Positions 1 through 11,700 are shown, counted from the stretch's first letter. The stretch is DNA of 64,000 nucleotides from Ditylenchus dipsaci (GCA_004194705.1 SADC01000033.1:248001-312000); one strand, 5' to 3'. Numbers and translations are program-made. Notes: a model not told the origin generated them from the sequence alone.

Positions 1-843
1 CACCGCAGTGACTTATGATCACCCAACCTTAATCGCAACTACTACACACCGCTATCACCTTCCACCGTGTGAGCGCTTCCGTGGAATTAGTAAGCCAATA
101 TGAAATCGCCTGAGGTTGTAAAGCACTTGCTCACATATTTTAACTATCACTTCTCTTTTTTTTCCAGCAAAAACAAGATTTTTGAGAAACTGCTTCGCTA
201 GAAGTTCGATCGCCTTCTGTTATTGCTGGCTGCACATGGACTATCTTTCATGTGCCGGATCAAGAAGGTCGAGTAAATACCCACATCCGTCTTTCCGAAT
301 TCCTCACGCTCATTCAGCTTCTAAAGCCAAGACACGTCAAAGAACATTAGTCGCACGAATAGTTATAGTTACACCTGCAACGTGGTGCGCAGAACAGATA
401 AATTTATCTGAACTGATAAATTTATCTATCGGATAGAATTCAAATTATTTTTATAAAACTTTATCGGTCAGATAAAATTTTATTCGGCTCATGTTCAGAA
501 CGAGTTTATTCGGCTCGAGTTCGAGTTCTGCAGGTATTTGTATAACATTATTTACATTTTACAAGACACAGTACTAAATTTTGCAGGTAGAAAAGAAGGC
601 GCCTTCCTAAAGCAGATTACATGTATGGTGTATGGTAGGCTATCCATTCAGCAGCAGCTCAGTGTGTTGAAGAATGTAGAGAACACAGATTTGCAACTTC
701 CGTTTTCCTAGTGGAAAAGGTCCGTGTTATTCGAAAGTACATGGATAAGCGCCAAATTGAAATACCGTCAGACCAAGGGACAAGCATTCCATTCTTTTTC
801 GCGAAATTTTTCCTAGCATTCAGCCCTATGGGCTAGACTTTAC
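1..843. other. left flank with no supported gene
   Basis: I see no exon with convincing flanking splice sites here. A pyrimidine-rich tract ending in CAG near 164-169 could be a 3' splice site, but the following frames close quickly or lack recognisable motifs. Around 399-470 there is an A/T palindromic patch built on GATAAATTTATC. The first clear element begins near 844. Confidence 0.5.
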
Positions 844-983
844 TTGGCCCCCCCACGGCTGACCCACTTTCGAGGTGAATTTTTAAAAACCGATTGCATA
901 TTCGTGTTTCTCGACCCGGATTTTCACGGGAAATGATCATCAGATTCTGTGAAAAAGAAAAATTTTTTTTTTGGGATTTGGCA

Positions 984-1215
984 GTGTTTTCATAACTAAC
1001 ACTAACCATGTTAGTGTTAGCCTAACACTAACCTAACACTAACACTAACATCGATCTTTAAACTAACCCTACACTAACACTAACATGTTAGTGTTAGTGT
1101 AGGGTTAGTTTAAAAATCGATGTTAGTGTTAGGTTAGTTTAAATGTTAGCCTAACGTTAGGTTAGTGTTAGGGTTAGTGTTAGGTTACTGTTAGCCTAAC
1201 ACTAACATAGTTAGT
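984..1215. repeat. TTAGTG-type array, left copy
   Basis: Degenerate tandem units of TTAGTG and TTAGG spacing, in both orientations, form internal palindromes such as ACTAACATGTTAGT. They form the inner part of the left inverted end. The array is mixed in phase and orientation, so it is not a telomere tract. Confidence 0.7.
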
Positions 1216-1544
1216 CTTTACGCTAACTGTTGGCTTAATTTTAGTGTTGACTCCGACATTTTGTTCGACTAACATGAACCTTTTTTTCAGCCCTTGGTTT
1301 CAGCCCTTTGGTTTAACCTTTTTCAATGCTGCTTAGGGAGAATGACTTGATAAAAAGTATCTTTTAACTTATTCCTAAATTATTTTTTTCAAGCTCGACT
1401 CGTACTGATTTTCTAATCGCTGGTCGAGTAAAAAGGCAATTCTGAAGATTCTATTCTCCACATGGTAGTGAACTCACAGTGACTTGCTTAGTGACACCAT
1501 ACACTTTTATTGCCGAGAAACAGAGGTTGAATTCAACAAATTTA

Positions 1545-2640
1545 GATGTGACGATTACAATAAATAAACAATTGGGAATTCAACAAATCAAAATTGGTTC
1601 TGTTTCGATGACTTGCAGTTGCCAATCCAGCCTGTGAGAAAATTCTTTCGATCGGTGCGCTTGAAATAGGTACAGACAGCACTTCCAACGCTAGCTTAGC
1701 TACAGGTCTCGGATCCTGAAAACAAGTCAATAATATAAAGAATATTTAAATAAACACAAGATGTCAGGAACGAACCGTATAAATTAGGCTGGACCAATAC
1801 TTCAGAGCGTCGATTTTTGACTTGCCAAATGAATTCATGCCGACCACTCTTTGGAGAATTTGTGACAACCAGACATGGCCTCCGTCCGGTTCTTTCTGTT
1901 TTCTCCGACTTCTTTGCTCCATTGCATATTCAGCCATTAGCTGGTCCAGAGTCGCATCAAGCAATCTGTTCTCAGGAAGATTTTCGTTTGATTCTGGTTG
2001 TCGAATTTGAATCTAGATTCATGTTTCTCAATTGTTAACTCCAAACGCAAAAAATCGTTACCATATTCTTAACAGAGCTGAGAGCAATTAGGTAATCTTT
2101 ATCGGTAAGCTGGAAAGCAGTGTTTGGATCAAGTAGAGCAGCGACCATGAAAATTGGATCGAACTCAAGACAGTTAGCGTTCATGAAGCACTGGAATCGC
2201 TTATTCATGATTTCTTGTAGACCATTCGCAAGCTCACAGGAAGTCGGGAACTTTCCTGGAGGTGGCTCGTAGAGTATACTAAAAATAAAAAAATACCTTG
2301 AATTTTGATATCGATTTGGAGAATATTTTCAAATAGCCATATCCAAGAGAGATTGTCACTGTCTTTTCTGCTTGCATTCTTTGAAGAACATCAATGAAAA
2401 TTTTCATCAGACTATAGATCTGGTGTAGAAACTTAAAATAAATGAGATATAAATTTGTGTACGGGGTCAAAAGTAGTTTCACAAACCTGGAATTCACGTC
2501 GCGTTGGTAGATCAATACCCTTTGCCCTTGCAATTGCCACCACAGTCTGTTCTGCTTCTAGAAATTGTTTCAGCAGTACGATTTGTGAAGACCAACGGGT
2601 TTTCGCGGTTGACTTGTTGCTGCTTTTAGCTCCTAATTCT
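1545..2640 (-). pseudogene. hAT transposase C-terminal segment, left arm
   Basis: The minus strand encodes the hAT C-terminal dimerisation signature. The last exon reads DPRPVAKLALEVLSVP, then SSAPIERIFSQAG, then NRTNFDLLNSQLF before a stop near 1,542. An upstream segment reads ALLDPNTAFQLTDKDY. The SSAPIERIFSQAG block is diagnostic of hAT transposases. No BED finger or catalytic N-terminus precedes it on this strand, so it is a fragment. It is the inverted twin of 2,727-3,549. Confidence 0.75.
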
Positions 2641-2726
2641 ATCTAATAAAGATCTTCAAAATTCCATAAAATTACCTGTGAGGCAAGTGGTGATTTTCCA
2701 AAATGATTAATCAGCGTGGTCATCAA

Positions 2727-3549
2727 AGACAGTGACAATCTCTCTTGGATATGGCTATTTGAAAATATTCTCCAAATCGATATCAAAATTCAAGGTATTT
2801 TTTTATTTTTAGTATACTCTACGAGCCACCTTCAGGAAAGTTCCCGACTTCCTGTGAGCTTGCGAATGGTCTACAAGAAATCATGGATAAGCGATTCCAG
2901 TGCTTCATGAACGCTAACTGTCTTGAGTTCGATCCAATTTTCATGGTCGCTGCTCTGCTTGATCCAAACACTGCTTTCCAGCTTACCGATAAAGATTACC
3001 TAATTGCTCTCAGCTCTGTTAAGAATATGGTAACGATTTTTTGCGTTTGGAGTTAACAATTGAGAAACATGAATCTAGATTCAAATTCGACAACCAGAAT
3101 CAAACGAAAATCTTCCTGAGAACAGATTGCTTGATGCGACTCTGGACCAGCTAATGGCTGAATATGCAATGGAGCAAAGAAGTCGGAGAAAACAGAGAGA
3201 ACCGGACGGAGGCCATGTCTGGTTGTCACAAATTCTCCAAAGAGTGGTCGGCATGAATTCATTTGGCAAGTCAAAAATCGACGCTCTGAAGTATTGGTCC
3301 AGCCTAATTTATACGGTTCGTTCCTGACATCTTGTGTTTATTTAAATATTCTTTATATTATTGACTTGTTTTCAGGATCCGAGACCTGTAGCTAAGCTAG
3401 CGTTGGAAGTGCTGTCTGTACCTATTTCAAGCGCACCGATCGAAAGAATTTTCTCACAGGCTGGATTGGCAACTGCAAGTCATCGAAACAGAACCAATTT
3501 TGATTTGTTGAATTCCCAATTGTTTATTTATTGTAATCGTCACATCTAA
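2727..3549 (+). pseudogene. hAT transposase C-terminal segment, right arm
   Basis: Plus-strand twin of the left arm. One exon block covers about 2,840-3,027 (residues FDPIFMVAALLDPNTAFQLT). The dimerisation exon 3,376-3,549 follows a TTTTCAG acceptor and carries SSAPIERIFSQAG. A middle piece at 3,127-3,327 is open. The segment lacks its own N-terminal half in cis, so it is not an intact transposase gene. Confidence 0.75.
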
Positions 3550-3877
3550 ATTGTTGAATTCAACCTCTGTTTCTCGGCAATAAAAGTGTATGGTGTCACT
3601 AAGCAAGTCACTGTGAGTTCACTACCATGTGGATAATAGAATCTTCAGAATTGCCTTTTTACTCGACCAGCGATTAGAAAATCAGTACGAGTCGAGCTTG
3701 AAAAAAATAATTTAGGAATAAGTTAAAAGATACTTTTTATCAAGTCATTCTCCCTAAGCAGCATTGAAAAAGGTTAAACCAAAGGGCTGAAACCAAGGGC
3801 TGAAAAAAAGGTTCATGTTAGTCGAACAAAATGTCGGAGTCAACACTAAAATTAAGCCAACAGTTAGCGTAAAGACT

Positions 3878-4170
3878 AACTATGTTAGTGTTAGGCTAAC
3901 AGTAACTAACACTAACCCCTAACACTAACCTAACGTTAGGCTACATTTAAACTAACCTAACACTAACATCGATTTTTAAACTAACCCTACACTAACACTA
4001 ACATGTTAGTGTTAGTGTTAGGTTAGTTTAAAATGGTGGGTTAGTGTTAGGTTAGTTACAAATGTTAGTGTTAGTGTTAGGTTAGTTTCAGATGTTAGTG
4101 TTAGTGTTAGGTTAGTTTCGAATGTTAGTGTTAGGTTAGTTTCTGTTGTAAATGTCAGTGTTCGGGTTGT
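3878..4170. repeat. TTAGTG-type array, middle copy
   Basis: Degenerate TTAGTGTTAGGTTAGTTT units, about 24 bases long, repeat several times in one orientation towards 4,150 and in the other near 3,900-4,000. This array separates the C-terminal palindrome from the N-terminal hAT segment. Confidence 0.7.
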
Positions 4171-4240
4171 TGGCTAATCTTGTACAAACTATACCATCTA
4201 AAGACTGTTCATTTTTCTTCTCAATGATATAATTTTAGCT

Positions 4241-5192
4241 ATGTCTGTCGAAGAAAGCCCGTCTTCCATTCAAGAAATACAGCCAAATTCTCGAAAGCGC
4301 TTGCGAAGTACAATTTGGGACAACTACGTTGAGGAAAAGGATATCCATGGAAACAAGCTGATTAAATGCAAGGAGTGTTCAACGGTAAATATTTTTAGAA
4401 GCAAGGCCCTGTGTTGACTTCATTTGTATAGAAGCTATCCGCATACAAAAATGTTCTCGACATGCACTGGCAGAATGCACACAGGATAAGATGCAGACAC
4501 CGAAGAAAATCTTAGCTGCTGTTGATCTGGGAGAGAAGGAGCCAGTCACGAGGTTAGTTCTAGATAGAGTTCTACACGCAGTTGTTACTCTACAGCTGTT
4601 TTTAGGTATCGCAAAATCACGAGTGCTTTCGCAGAAGTGCTGTCCGTTCCATCGATTCCGATGAACCTGTTCCGTAATCCTGTCATGCGAAATTTCATCC
4701 ATCAGTTGAATCCAAACATTGAGGTGATTTTTTGCGACTACGATAATACCTTTCCACATTGTTATTTTCAGATTTCAAGTAGTTTCGCCACATTGAAAAA
4801 AATTCCTGACAGCCTTTATGAGCAAATCAAGACAAAGGTCAAAAAAGAAATCTCAAAATGAATCAACGTGGCTCTATTACTGCTGATATTTGGACCGACA
4901 GAGGCATGAAGCATTCTTACATTGGTATTTATAGAAATAATTTTCGTATTTAATTTTAAAGGTATTTTTCAGGGTTCACGCTCCACTTCTGCGACAGTGC
5001 TTGCACTCTTCAGCGGATCTTCCTTGGTCTCAACGAAAAAAGAGGTTCACACACGGGATGTGCGATACGTGCGGACACAGAATTCATTCTGCAGGAATTC
5101 GGCCTCCAAGTTGAGAGCATGTTCAAAGTTGTGACCGATGGAGCCAGTAATATGTCGAAAGCCTTTAAAGACATCTTTGAAGGTTTCTTAAT
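4241..5192 (+). pseudogene. hAT transposase N-terminal half with BED finger
   Basis: The start ATG at 4,241 opens a segment reading SRKRLRSTIWDNYVEEKD and then KCKECS, a BED-type zinc finger first half (Trp plus CxxC). Later exons at about 4,606-4,722 and 4,772-4,858 encode VPSIPMNLFRNPVMR and a helical stretch. The next segment gives ITADIWTDRGMKHSYIGFTL and VVTDGASNMSKAF, the hAT catalytic-domain signatures. The frame breaks by one base at 4,858-4,861, where a TGA overlaps the continuing frame. The matching C-terminal half is not downstream; it lies upstream in the palindrome. The coding sequence is therefore split and inactive as it stands. Confidence 0.7.
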
Positions 5193-5261
5193 TATTTTTA
5201 AATTTTGTGTCTCTTATAGCTTCTTTTAGTGGATGTAAACCTACGATTCTTGGATGGTGAC

Positions 5262-5452
5262 CTAACACTAACCCTAACACTAACCTAACGTTAGGCTAAC
5301 ATTTAAACTAACCTAACACTAACATCGATTTTTAAACTAACCCTACACTAACACTAACATGTTAGTGTTAGTGTAGGGTTAGTTTAAAGATCGATGTTAG
5401 TGTTAGTGTTAGGTTAGTGTTAGGCTAACACTAACATGGTTAGTGTTAGTTA
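5262..5452. repeat. TTAGTG-type array, right copy
   Basis: Inverted counterpart of the left array, including the ACTAACATGTTAGT palindrome. It is followed by the inverted A/T tract and the CGAGAAACACGAATATG segment that closes the element near 5,607. Confidence 0.7.
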
Positions 5453-5636
5453 TGAAAACACTGCCAAATCCCAAAAAAAATTTTTTCTTTTTCACAGAAT
5501 CTGATGATAATTTCCCGTGAAAATCCGGGTCGAGAAACACGAATATGCAATCGGTTTTTAAAAATTCACCTCGAAAGTGGGTCAGCCGTGGGGGGAGGGG
5601 GCAAGTAAAGTGTTACCGCCCTATGTAGGCAAGCTA

Positions 5637-5819
5637 CCGTGTTTCCTCTAATTTCTCCTCCCCATGTAAAAAGTGCCTGAGAGGGATTTTAAAAATCTAA
5701 CAGGCACTTTTTACACAGCTCAAACAGTAAATGAAAACAGAAATTTCAGGACACCTAAAGTTTGAAAAAATTGCATGCCTCTAATTACTCCCCCGGGGCA
5801 GAAATTAGAGGAAATACGG
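5637..5819. mobile_element. TA-flanked MITE, copy H
   Basis: Begins CCGTGTTTCCTCTAAT and ends ATTAGAGGAAATACGG, with TA on each side (5,635-5,636 and 5,820-5,821). Inside is a 20-base arm GTAAAAAGTGCCTG with its inverse about 40 bases later. Near the right end is the copy-specific CTCCCCCGGGG block. It belongs to the same family as copies at 8.4, 21.0, 46.9, 47.8, 48.8, 56.8 and 62.3 kb. Confidence 0.8.
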
Positions 5820-5826
5820 TAGCTAT

Positions 5827-7100
5827 ATGCCTGCAGATGACTGGAAAGTAGTGGCGTGCTTGCTTAATGAATTCACAAAAGGATTGATAAAAGTGTGTTC
5901 GATACGGAATATTTGTGAACTTAGATTTTTTCATTCAGGAAAAAAAAATCGCAAACGAAAGTAGGAGTTACTGAGGCATATTCAAAAGGCTACAAAGTAG
6001 GAAAGTATCTTGATCTGCATTCTGGGCAATTCTGGATTAATTTTATCTGCGCATACAAAAAGAATAAGACAACAGCTATGGAAATATTGATAAAGCTGTG
6101 AGAGGAAGATGCGAAAAGCGTGGAAATGGTCTGTGTGAAAATAGTTTATCCATGGCATTGAGAATTATCATTTTAGGAATTGAAAGCTGTAGCTCCGGAC
6201 TTGATAGCTTTTCTCGAAACCCATGCTGGCCTTCACTTTGACTCTGCAGTTGAACTTTCTGAAGAAATCGTTGGTAGAATCGTGCGAGAGAAGAAACTCT
6301 ATGAAGCTTGTATGTCTCGTAGGTTCGTATTTTTCTGTTTTCGATGATTTATATTCACTACTAGGTATCTTCCAAAACTGTTCGAAAGGGCTTCTGAAAA
6401 GGTATCTATAGAAGAAGTGAAAGATAAAGTCTTGCATGAGTTAGCGATCGGACAACAGAAAAATATAGTAACTGAGAGGTCAAATCAACCTGCTGAAGTA
6501 GAATTCTTATCTCAGAGCAACTTAATTATTCTTGACGGAAAAATGGTGGGCAACGCATTTATTTTACACTTTTCATTGCTAAAATTAAGGAAGTAGTTTC
6601 TGCGCGATCAATTGCCGCATCTCGGAAAGAAGGGTGCTGTCTTCTTGTGCTACTCAATTGCAGAGTTGGTGACGCTTATGGTGTAGCTGAGAATTGTTTG
6701 GCCATTGGACGACGAATTTTACTTGTGTCCTACTGAGAATCCAATAATAGGTACTTATTTGAAGTCCTTAGCATGGTTTTTAAATTATTTCTTAGACGAA
6801 AGTTGCGCAGAACTTATGGAACTGCCTCATGTTTCTACAGAAGTAGCTCTGTTCTATTTCAAACAATTGAAACAAGCTTTGAACGGATGTAGTCTACTAG
6901 AGGAGATGCGTCGCTGCGACCTTCGCTTTAGCAACAACGTGATTGGATCTCAATTTGATGAACTCTACCAAATAGTTAGTAGTCCGGAAAGCGTTGCTGG
7001 AGTAGTTTACTTGTCGCCGAGTTTTCGAGTTTTTAAAAATTACCGCGTTGAGCCGGTTGGCCAAAATATGGCCATGATTATTATTGCTCCAAAAATATGA
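5827..7100 (+). CDS. Exons of an unrecognised plus-strand gene
   Basis: Several open segments with good splice borders read like protein but match no family I recognise. They are 5,827-5,892 (MPADDWKVVACLLNEF), about 5,939-6,099 (VTEAYSKGYKVGKYLDLHSG), about 6,178-6,312 (a helical block with EELSEEIVGRIV-like content), about 6,364-6,545, about 6,589-6,720, and 6,797 to about 7,100 (ELMELPHVSTEVALFYFKQ, then SPESVAGVVYLSPSF). The last ends at TGA 7,098-7,100. Phases between some neighbouring exons do not match, so either intervening exons are missed or bases are missing. The 5' end is masked by the adjacent MITE. It could be a decayed gene or another transposon's coding region. Confidence 0.4.
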
Positions 7101-7650
7101 CTTTCATATTTCAGCGCTTGCAAATAAAAATACATTGTTATATGCAGGAATAGTACTTTCCAATTGCATAAGTAAAAAGCATGGTATAAATGAAATTATT
7201 GGTTTACTAAATCAAATAAATTTACAAAATCGCGTCATAGGAAATTGCCAAAATACAACTTTTGGTTAAACTTTTAGCAATTTTCGTTAATGTCATCTTT
7301 TGTTGTTCAGACACTAAAATGTTTGCAAACTTTTTCTCTATCTTCTGGAAAAAAAATAATGTCTGAACGTGACCAATTAGTCTTGTTTTGGAACACTTTT
7401 ATAGCTGGCCAAAATATGGCCAACCGGCAAAAGAGGGTTAGATAAAAAATCCATTCTTCTAAACTAAAATTTTGCGAGGAATTGGGATTGTTAAGACCAA
7501 AAGTCCGATTTTACCTACCCAACCCCAGACCTGGGATAGGTACTACTTGGACAAGTTGATATCCCGGTAATTGCAGAGTAGGGGTATGTTCATTCAAATG
7601 ACCTAAAAAGTCAAATTCTTGTCTTTTATATCTAAAAATATGGTAAAAAA
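7101..7650. other. Intergenic stretch without a supported gene
   Basis: Contains two GGCCAAAATATGGCC palindromes (about 7,050 and 7,405) and an approach to the foldback at 7,655. I see no supported exon. Confidence 0.45.
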
Positions 7651-7654
7651 TAAG

Positions 7655-8062
7655 GAGTGCACCCAAGTGGATTCGAACCAGCCACCTCGGTGGTGGATAT
7701 CCAAGTGGTCGTCCACTTGGATCAAAAAATTTTCGCTCACGTTTTCGGCTTCCAAAATAATTTTTCTGCACTGATTATAGCACACTGAAGATGGTTTAAC
7801 AGTGATAAAATCACTTTATATGAAGAAATTTTTGAGTTATCGTAAATTCTTGATTTGATAAATTAAGAGTTCACAATAACTCAAAAATTTCTCTATAAAA
7901 CGTGATTTTACCACTGTCAAACCATCTTCAGCATGCTCGAATCAGTGCAGAAAAATAGTTTTGGAAGCCGAAAACGTAAAAAAAATTCTGATCCAGGTGG
8001 ACGACCACTTGGACAGACATCGCCTAGGATGATGGTTCGAATCCAGCTGGGTGCATACCTAT
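7655..8062. repeat. Foldback repeat with tRNA B-box-like ends
   Basis: Left arm about 7,655-7,830 and right arm about 7,880-8,062 are inverted copies (for example ACTCAAAAATTTCT and CCATCTTCAG in both arms). Each arm tip carries a tRNA B-box-like GGTTCGAATCC followed by a TGGGTGCA box. A third such box is at about 8,130-8,150. This suggests a tRNA-derived SINE-like unit duplicated head to head. Confidence 0.55.
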
Positions 8063-8407
8063 ATTTTTATCCTAATTTTGCGTGTTTACGTGATGTAGAA
8101 GTCCATATACTCACTACCAAGGTTACTGGTTCGACCCCATCTGGGTGCAAACAGTCTCGAGTAGAGGACCCCGATTCAAACGAGTTTGAGGGGAAACGAG
8201 CTTGAGGGGAAACGCACTTTGAGGGGAAACGAAGCGGACCCAATCTAATGTCATAGATAGTTTGATAAATGGTAACCTAGGTTAAGGTGACTCCGGAAAT
8301 TTTTTTCTGATGCATTTAAATTCAGGAGGGTACACGCCGATTTCCGATCTAGCGCTACTGTAATATACCCCCACCCCAAGAGTTATGACACATACTATAA
8401 TAACCTA

Positions 8408-8562
8408 CCGTATTCGCTCTAATAATCCCACATCTCTAATAATCCCACACCCCCCGATTTTTTGACTAGGATTTCAGAGTTAGGGCCATATTTCATTGAC
8501 AATTCGAGAATTTTTGGAGATTGAAAAATAATCCCGCAGTGGGATTATTAGAGAGAATACGG
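8408..8562. mobile_element. TA-flanked MITE, copy E
   Basis: Starts CCGTATTCGCTCTAATAATC and ends GATTATTAGAGAGAATACGG with TA on both sides. Its copy-specific motif AATCCCAC appears twice at the left end, and the inverse GTGGGATTATT sits at the right. The core shares GGATTTCAGAGTTAGGGCC with copy F at 46.9 kb. Confidence 0.8.
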
Positions 8563-8652
8563 TAAGTTAAAAATTAAAAGGTCAGAAATTGTTGGAAAGT
8601 TTACGACAGCTTATTTTCTGCTCGAAATAGATAAAAATTCGCAAGTATACTT

Positions 8653-8658
8653 TTTATT
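8653..8658 (-). promoter_or_regulatory. Candidate poly(A) signal of EXO1
   Basis: AATAAA on the minus strand, about 140 bases past the EXO1 stop codon. It is the first good signal downstream. Confidence 0.5.
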
Positions 8659-8796
8659 TCTCGGCGACTCCACCTTCACAAACAAAGACTGAAACATAAT
8701 TGTGAGTGGGAACAGGGAATATTCAAACATTAAGGTCACTGAAACAATCAGAACTAGTGTGAACAACGGCAAGTCTAAAACATTTGGCGAAAACAA

Positions 8797-11700
8797 TCAC
8801 GCATAATTGGGAAAGTCTGGCGCTTTAGCAGCGATTTGAAGGAGCTGAGACGACTGACTGATGGATTCTGTCCTATCTTGGCCCCTAGATTGCAGCAACC
8901 ACTGATCACTCTTTCGACCTGAAAGACTGCTTATTTTCGTTCCACACAACAAATCCAGAGATCGACGAAACGGTGGTCGTAAAGCTGAGAATCTCCTGAT
9001 AGTGCCACTAAATAACCCATACAACAAAAATATTTAAAATCCAGATCATAATTACAGTAATATCAACTAACAGTGATCTTTATTGACAAAATAAGACAAA
9101 CTCACTTCACAATATTTTTCGACAACGAAATCTCTTTAGAAACAGTGTGCTCGATGTTGGAAGATTTCTTAGAGAAAGGATTCAGCACCTTAGGAGATTT
9201 CAAACCACGGATAGAACATTGCTGATTTTTCTTCGCACTTTTCAATGGAGATTCTTCAATAAAATCTATGCTCTCATCACTAATATTCAGGCATTCAGGA
9301 GATGCTATTCGGCCTTCAACAATCTTTTCTCTACTAGGGCTACAAGCTTGCAAACCAGATGACAATGTCGATAATTGCTGGTTAAAACCAGAAGAGGAAC
9401 CTAAAAAACATTAAAAGTCTTTGATAAATTGAAATACAGGGTGTCCCGAGATCCTAGGAAGGAGCACGAAAGGAAGGAGCATTTTAAAGGAGCATGAAAC
9501 TTGATGAGCACAGCAATTTGCGGAATTCGAATTAGCGCGGGACCACCCTGGTTTCCTCCATAATATTTTCGAATTTTTTTGAGTTCATTTAAAATTTTAA
9601 TTATATTTAAAGTCAATTTTTAACATTGACTCGTATAAGACAGTTGTAGAGTCGGACGATACCCAACTGTCAGCCATGAATGAATTTTTTTTTCGATTTT
9701 GATTAAAAATCATCGATTTTCTAAGCAAAAGTTTTTGGAAATTTACCCCTTATGCTAAAATCTCTTCCTGAATCCGAGTCCGTTGAGATCGGATCAAAAT
9801 AATTCTTGTGCGCTGAGATATTCGTTAAAGTAGCTAAGTGGTGCGAAATTTCTGTCTGATATACTCAAAATAGCAATATCTCAGCGCACAAGAATTATTT
9901 TGATCCGATCTCAACGGATTCGGATTCAGGAAGAGATTTTAGTTTAAAGGGTGAATTTCCAAAACTTTTGCTTAGAAAATCGATGATTTTTAATCAAAAA
10001 TCGAAAAAAAATTCATTAATGGCTGACAGTTGGGATTTTACCGTAGAGTCATGTAAGTATACGTGTCGACCTGAGTGTGAGATTTGGAGTGTTTTTAACG
10101 CGGGAAGAACTGTACTTTTATTTCTTCACTAAAACTTTTATTTGTTGTTACCATCTGGTAGCTAAAATTCAGGGCTTCAAAAGAGGACTTTGACAGAGTG
10201 TCGACTCGAGTGTCGACCTGAGTGCAGAACTAAGCATTTTCACCCCAATTTTTCATTTCAGATGTTGCTTGTCAATAGCTCACTTTGAAGCCCTGAATCT
10301 TAGCTACCAGATGGTAACAACAGAAAAAAAGTTTAAGTGAAGAAAAAAAGTACATCTCTTCCCGCGTTAAAAACACGCCAAATCTCACACTCAGGTCGAA
10401 ACTCATTGTAAACGTGCCTTAACTCATACGATCTGGCAATGTCGAGCAAAGTTGGGCTCGACTAGCAAACGATTTTGTATTTAAAAAAAATTAAATGCTT
10501 TGTATGCGTCAGAAAACAACAGTGAAAGTTGTGGTACCGTGAAAGTCGTACAACTTGTCCGATCTGCCATTGTTAAGCGACTTTGGGATTGACTACTAAA
10601 TGATTTTTGAAAAGTAAAAGATTATTTTAAAGACCATGAAACTTGATAAGCACACCAATTTGGAATTTTTGAATTCGCGCGGGACCGCCCTAATTTTCTA
10701 AATAATATTTTCGAGTTTGAGTTTAGAGTTTTTGTTTGCATATAAAATTTTTTCAAAATATAGAACCGTTTACTAGTCGAGCCCAACGTTGCTCGACATT
10801 GCCAGATCGGACGACTTATGCTACTTTCACAGCACCATAAATACAGAAAAGTTTAGGAAGGAAGAGGCAAAATAGTGGTGGCAGGAATCGAACCTGCAGC
10901 TTTCAGTTTGCCGGGCTGATGTGCTACCATTATTACACTACGCCGCCACCTCTTTCTTCTTTTCCTAAGGGCTTATGTATATCTGCTCTCTTTACACCTC
11001 CCCTATTTTCCTAAACTGTCCTTAGTATACTATAGCTCGCTGCGAGATATCTCGCTGTAGTTATGCTGCTCGCAACCTCAGGGATCTCTTCTACTGCTGT
11101 GATACACCTCGCAGCTCCGCTGCTGGACACCTCGCAGCCCAGGTTATGGCCCCGACAGGGCAGACCCCATACATAGACCCCAGTGGACCCCAGAGATTAT
11201 AAGATTTTACGTTGTGTTTTACTTTGTTCACCACCCTCCCTCTGGCTGAACCACGCGCTGCTACCAGAAAAGTTTAGGAAGGAAGAGGCAAAACGGTGGT
11301 GGCAGGAATCGAACCTGCAGCTTTCAGTTTGCCGGACTGATGTGCTACCATTATTACACTACGCCGCCACCTCTTCCTTCTTTTCCTAAGGGCTTATGTA
11401 TATCTGCTCTCTTTACAATACTCATATAAGTCCGTGTTAAAAATTTACTCATAAATGGAATTCAAATTTTAATTGCACACAAAAAATTAATTCAAAAACA
11501 TTATGGACAAAATTAGGGTGGTCCCGCGCGATTTCGAATTTCGCAAATTGCTGTGCTTATCAAGTTTCATGGTCCTCTAATAAAGGTCAAAACTTTTAAG
11601 GCGAACCAAAAACAATTCGAAAACATAATGGAAAAATTAGGGTGGTCCCGCGCGAATTCGAATTTCCAAATTTTTGTGCCTATCAGGTGCCATGGTCCTT

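Larger units (their letters stand above)
1232..3876. repeat. Giant near-perfect palindrome inside the hAT composite
   Basis: Left arm about 1,232-2,362 and right arm about 2,727-3,876 are inverted copies differing at only a few bases that I noticed, around a 364-base spacer. Each arm carries the same hAT C-terminal coding segment. Near identity over more than 1.1 kb indicates a recent inverted duplication, ongoing arm-to-arm conversion, or an assembly artefact. Confidence 0.75.
844..5607. mobile_element. Composite hAT-derived element with long inverted ends
   Basis: The outer ends match in inverted orientation: 844 to about 1,115 mirrors about 5,333 to 5,607. Both run through a GGCTGACCCACTTTCGAGG segment, a CATATTCGTGTTTCTCGACC segment, an A/T tract and TTAGTG-type arrays. 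Inside are two facing copies of a hAT C-terminal coding segment and one plus-strand N-terminal segment. A working hAT transposase gene would read BED finger, then catalytic domain, then dimerisation domain. Here the C-terminal part lies upstream of the N-terminal part on the plus strand, so the element is rearranged. The termini resemble those of the element at 37.0-38.0 kb. I did not find a clear 8-bp target duplication. Confidence 0.65.
10845..11418. repeat. Direct duplication carrying tRNA-like sequences
   Basis: Blocks of about 155 bases at 10,845-11,000 and 11,263-11,418 are nearly identical direct copies. Each holds one minus-strand tRNA-like sequence and the same downstream CCTAAGGGCTTATGTATATC tail. 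Between them is a GC-richer spacer. Confidence 0.75.

Noticed and set aside
984..5452. Telomere-like TTAGG/TTAGTG arrays
   Set aside because: Units are degenerate, occur in both orientations and are internal to a transposon, unlike a telomere or a simple interstitial telomere tract.
10876..11368. Calling the two copies functional tRNA-Ala(GGC)
   Set aside because: C at position 33 and incompatible stem lengths make a functional call unsafe. They are kept as tRNA-like.
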